Below, one piece after another: positions 62,701 through 64,000 of a stretch of 64,000 bases of DNA. The notes beneath the pieces are model-generated. The model was not told where the DNA came from. It saw only the letters and a program-made list of their open reading frames with translations, and made no database searches. Within the stretch, counting starts at the first letter, position 1. The number at the start of each line of letters is the position of its first letter. The DNA comes from Strigops habroptila (taxonomy: Eukaryota > Chordata > Aves > Psittaciformes > Psittacidae): the NCBI RefSeq assembly GCF_004027225.2, contig NC_046358.1:7905284-7969283 (forward strand), read 5' to 3'. Made by a program: the position numbers and the translations under genes.

Positions 62701-63109
62701 TTTTTGGAAGCATGTGGTGTTTCCTCTTCTATCACTGTCTTTATATGGCTGCTGTTCTTCATCCTGAAGAATAGGAGGGTGGCAATGTGATACTGCTGCT
62801 GGGTTAGGAGATATATTCACAGTGAAGAGGAAATCCTGTTTATCAGCCGCTCATCTAGCCACATTGACGACTCCTGTCTCTTTTGCTTCCCTGTAGAATA
62901 CTTCTGGTGTTTAGTTGCCTGCCTTCTCTTTCCCATAGGTTTCCAAAGAACTCTATGCAGGGTGGCAGTGGTGGGACATTCCAGGGGGCACTGCAAGTCT
63001 GAAAGTCTGGATTTCAAAACTTCTCTTTTTTCCAGTCATTCACATTCCTGCTTTCAATTTTTTCTTTACAGAATGTGCCACTGTATTTGTACCTCCAACT
63101 TAACGATTG
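53782..63109 (+). CDS. PLA2G4B: PLA2G4B-like cytosolic phospholipase A2, N-terminal C2 domain part (3' partial)
   Basis: Nine exons join in frame: 53782-53854, 55687-55823, 56501-56632, 58164-58222, 59935-59977, 61171-61234, 61664-61791, 61908-62018 and 63072-63109, giving 261 codons plus two bases before the next donor. Group IV enzymes cleave the sn-2 acyl chain of membrane phospholipids after Ca2+-driven C2 docking. The C2 domain spans about residues 8-125, with candidate Ca2+ ligands D23 and D29 (SRDLLTASDCY), N58 (PVWNETF) and D79/D81/D87 ([10 protein letters not shown]). The linker matches the PLA2G4B/D/E/F branch ([19 protein letters not shown]), and [13 protein letters not shown] plus TFYFHC are closest to PLA2G4B, which is also the gene next to JMJD7 in mammals. 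The lipase domain (GGGxR, GxSGS) lies beyond the window. The first ATG begins exactly after a splice acceptor (TTTTCTCTGCAG), so the real start may lie in an unseen upstream exon. Confidence 0.9.
56660..57003 (+). mobile_element. CR1 LINE 3' fragment in a PLA2G4B intron
   Basis: About 340 bp of CR1 in forward orientation between the exons ending 56632 and starting 58164. The blocks ATTAGGAAGAAGTTCTTCCC, GGCAGTGTTCAAGGCCAGG and CCCTTCCAACCCAAACC lead into ATTCTATGATTCTATG. It is the best preserved CR1 copy in the window, with its tail intact, so probably one of the younger insertions. Confidence 0.93.
60138..60162. repeat. Perfect 11-bp hairpin in a PLA2G4B intron
   Basis: AGCTGTTCTTG and CAAGAACAGCT form a perfect stem around a 3-nt ATG loop, 160 bp after the donor at 59978. 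No role is known. The other introns of this gene hold nothing I recognise apart from the two CR1 pieces. Confidence 0.75.
62413..62480 (-). mobile_element. CR1 LINE 3' terminus in a PLA2G4B intron
   Basis: The reverse-strand CR1 end reads GAATCACAGAATGGTTTAGG, then AAGATCATCTAGTCCAACCC. Only about 70 bp remain. It lies between the exons ending 62018 and starting 63072. Confidence 0.85.
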
Positions 63110-64000
63110 GTAAGAGGACTGTTTTGTTTTTTTTCCCCAAAGGTTTTATTGCTCTTTGAACTATGACTTCTAGAATAGAGTATCCTTTACTTAGATACAA
63201 GGAATGCGCATGACTAGGGGCAAACTGTAATGATAGTTAAGTCACCATTAAAAAGCCACCACAACAGATCAAAGTTAAATGTCCTTGGGGCAAAAGAGTC
63301 ACACCAAGATGCAAAAAACCCCCACCAACCTATGAGAATTTCAAACAGTGAGGAACTTAGTCACCGAATGTCCTTTACATCAAAGAACCAAAGACTAAGA
63401 TTGGAGGCTTCTTCAAAAGGGACATGGAAGCAGGAAGGCAAAAGGAATAAGGAATTTGAAATAAGCAAAACATCCAGAGCCCATACATTACTCAAATCAC
63501 ACATGCGTTCTTGAGCAAATAGATGTGTGGCTCTGGAGATATCAGTAGGAAGAAACACATGCTAGAGAAGATGAAAAGTTACAGTGTAAAATAATGAGAC
63601 AGAAAACAAATGAACCAAAATAATCTGAATATATTTTTCATTGTACTTTTTCTGTATAAATCTGTGGTACAAATCCCCAGGAAAGACCTTGTTAGGTTCA
63701 AGTCAGCCTTTGCTTAAAAATTACGTGAAGCAGAAATAGAAAGCAATATGTGCCAGCTTATAAAGACTCAGAGAAGCCTTTCTTTTTTCATATTTGCTGT
63801 CCTTAGCTGGCAGTAAAACTTACACTGAAACATTGGAAAATAGAGACCACGTAGAAACAAAGCAGTTGATTTCTTTGAAACCGGACAATGTATTTCTGTC
63901 TCTCAATCTGAACAGTTAATAGTGGGTTTTTATGATTTTTAGCAGACTGCAGTTGTTGAAAATAGATCCATATACATTTTAAACACCAATCCTGTGCCTC
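63110..64000 (+). other. Intron of the PLA2G4B-like gene running off the window
   Basis: The segment starts with a good donor (GTAAGA) and shows no further exon that continues the frame (phase 2) before the right edge. Nothing else is recognised. Confidence 0.6.

Overview
The window looks like bird nuclear DNA. It carries several fragments of CR1 LINEs whose 3' ends have the octamer-type tail typical of birds (ATTCTATG repeated). Introns have GT/AG boundaries, the one obvious CpG island is at a gene start, and the gene order matches the vertebrate MAPKBP1-JMJD7-PLA2G4B neighbourhood (human 15q15). All genes I can support lie on the + strand.

Layout: (1) 1-146 is the end of the coding region of an upstream gene, most likely MAPKBP1. 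Its long 3'UTR runs to a poly(A) signal at 4756. (2) 4954-13241 is a complete eight-exon JMJD7 gene starting in a CpG island only 192 bp after that poly(A) signal. (3) 15437-19357 is a complete three-exon gene of the type I acyl-CoA thioesterase / BAAT family (419 aa, Ser-Asp-His triad, C-terminal SKL). (4) 19916-53781 is about 34 kb with no gene I can support. It holds old CR1 pieces, a perfect 110-bp inverted repeat with a 638-bp spacer (31224-32081), and a roughly 520-bp purine-strand pentanucleotide array (49919-50443). (5) 53782-63109 holds nine exons for the N-terminal C2 domain and linker of a cytosolic phospholipase A2, closest to PLA2G4B. The gene runs off the right edge before its catalytic domain.

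How the genes relate: JMJD7 is a soluble Fe(II)/2-oxoglutarate lysyl hydroxylase. The other two complete or partial enzymes act on acyl lipids: the phospholipase would release fatty acid from membranes, and the thioesterase would hydrolyse acyl-CoA, probably in peroxisomes. A shared pathway is only inference from adjacency. In humans JMJD7 and PLA2G4B are immediate neighbours that make read-through transcripts. Here a complete thioesterase gene and about 40 kb separate them.

I did not find a clearly new multi-gene system. The best items for follow-up are the thioesterase between JMJD7 and PLA2G4B, the perfect inverted repeat, the AAAAG/AAGGG/AAGAG array, and a small orphan membrane-protein reading frame at 36924-37172. 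All exon boundaries were read by eye from splice signals, reading-frame continuity and remembered family sequences. No alignment was run.
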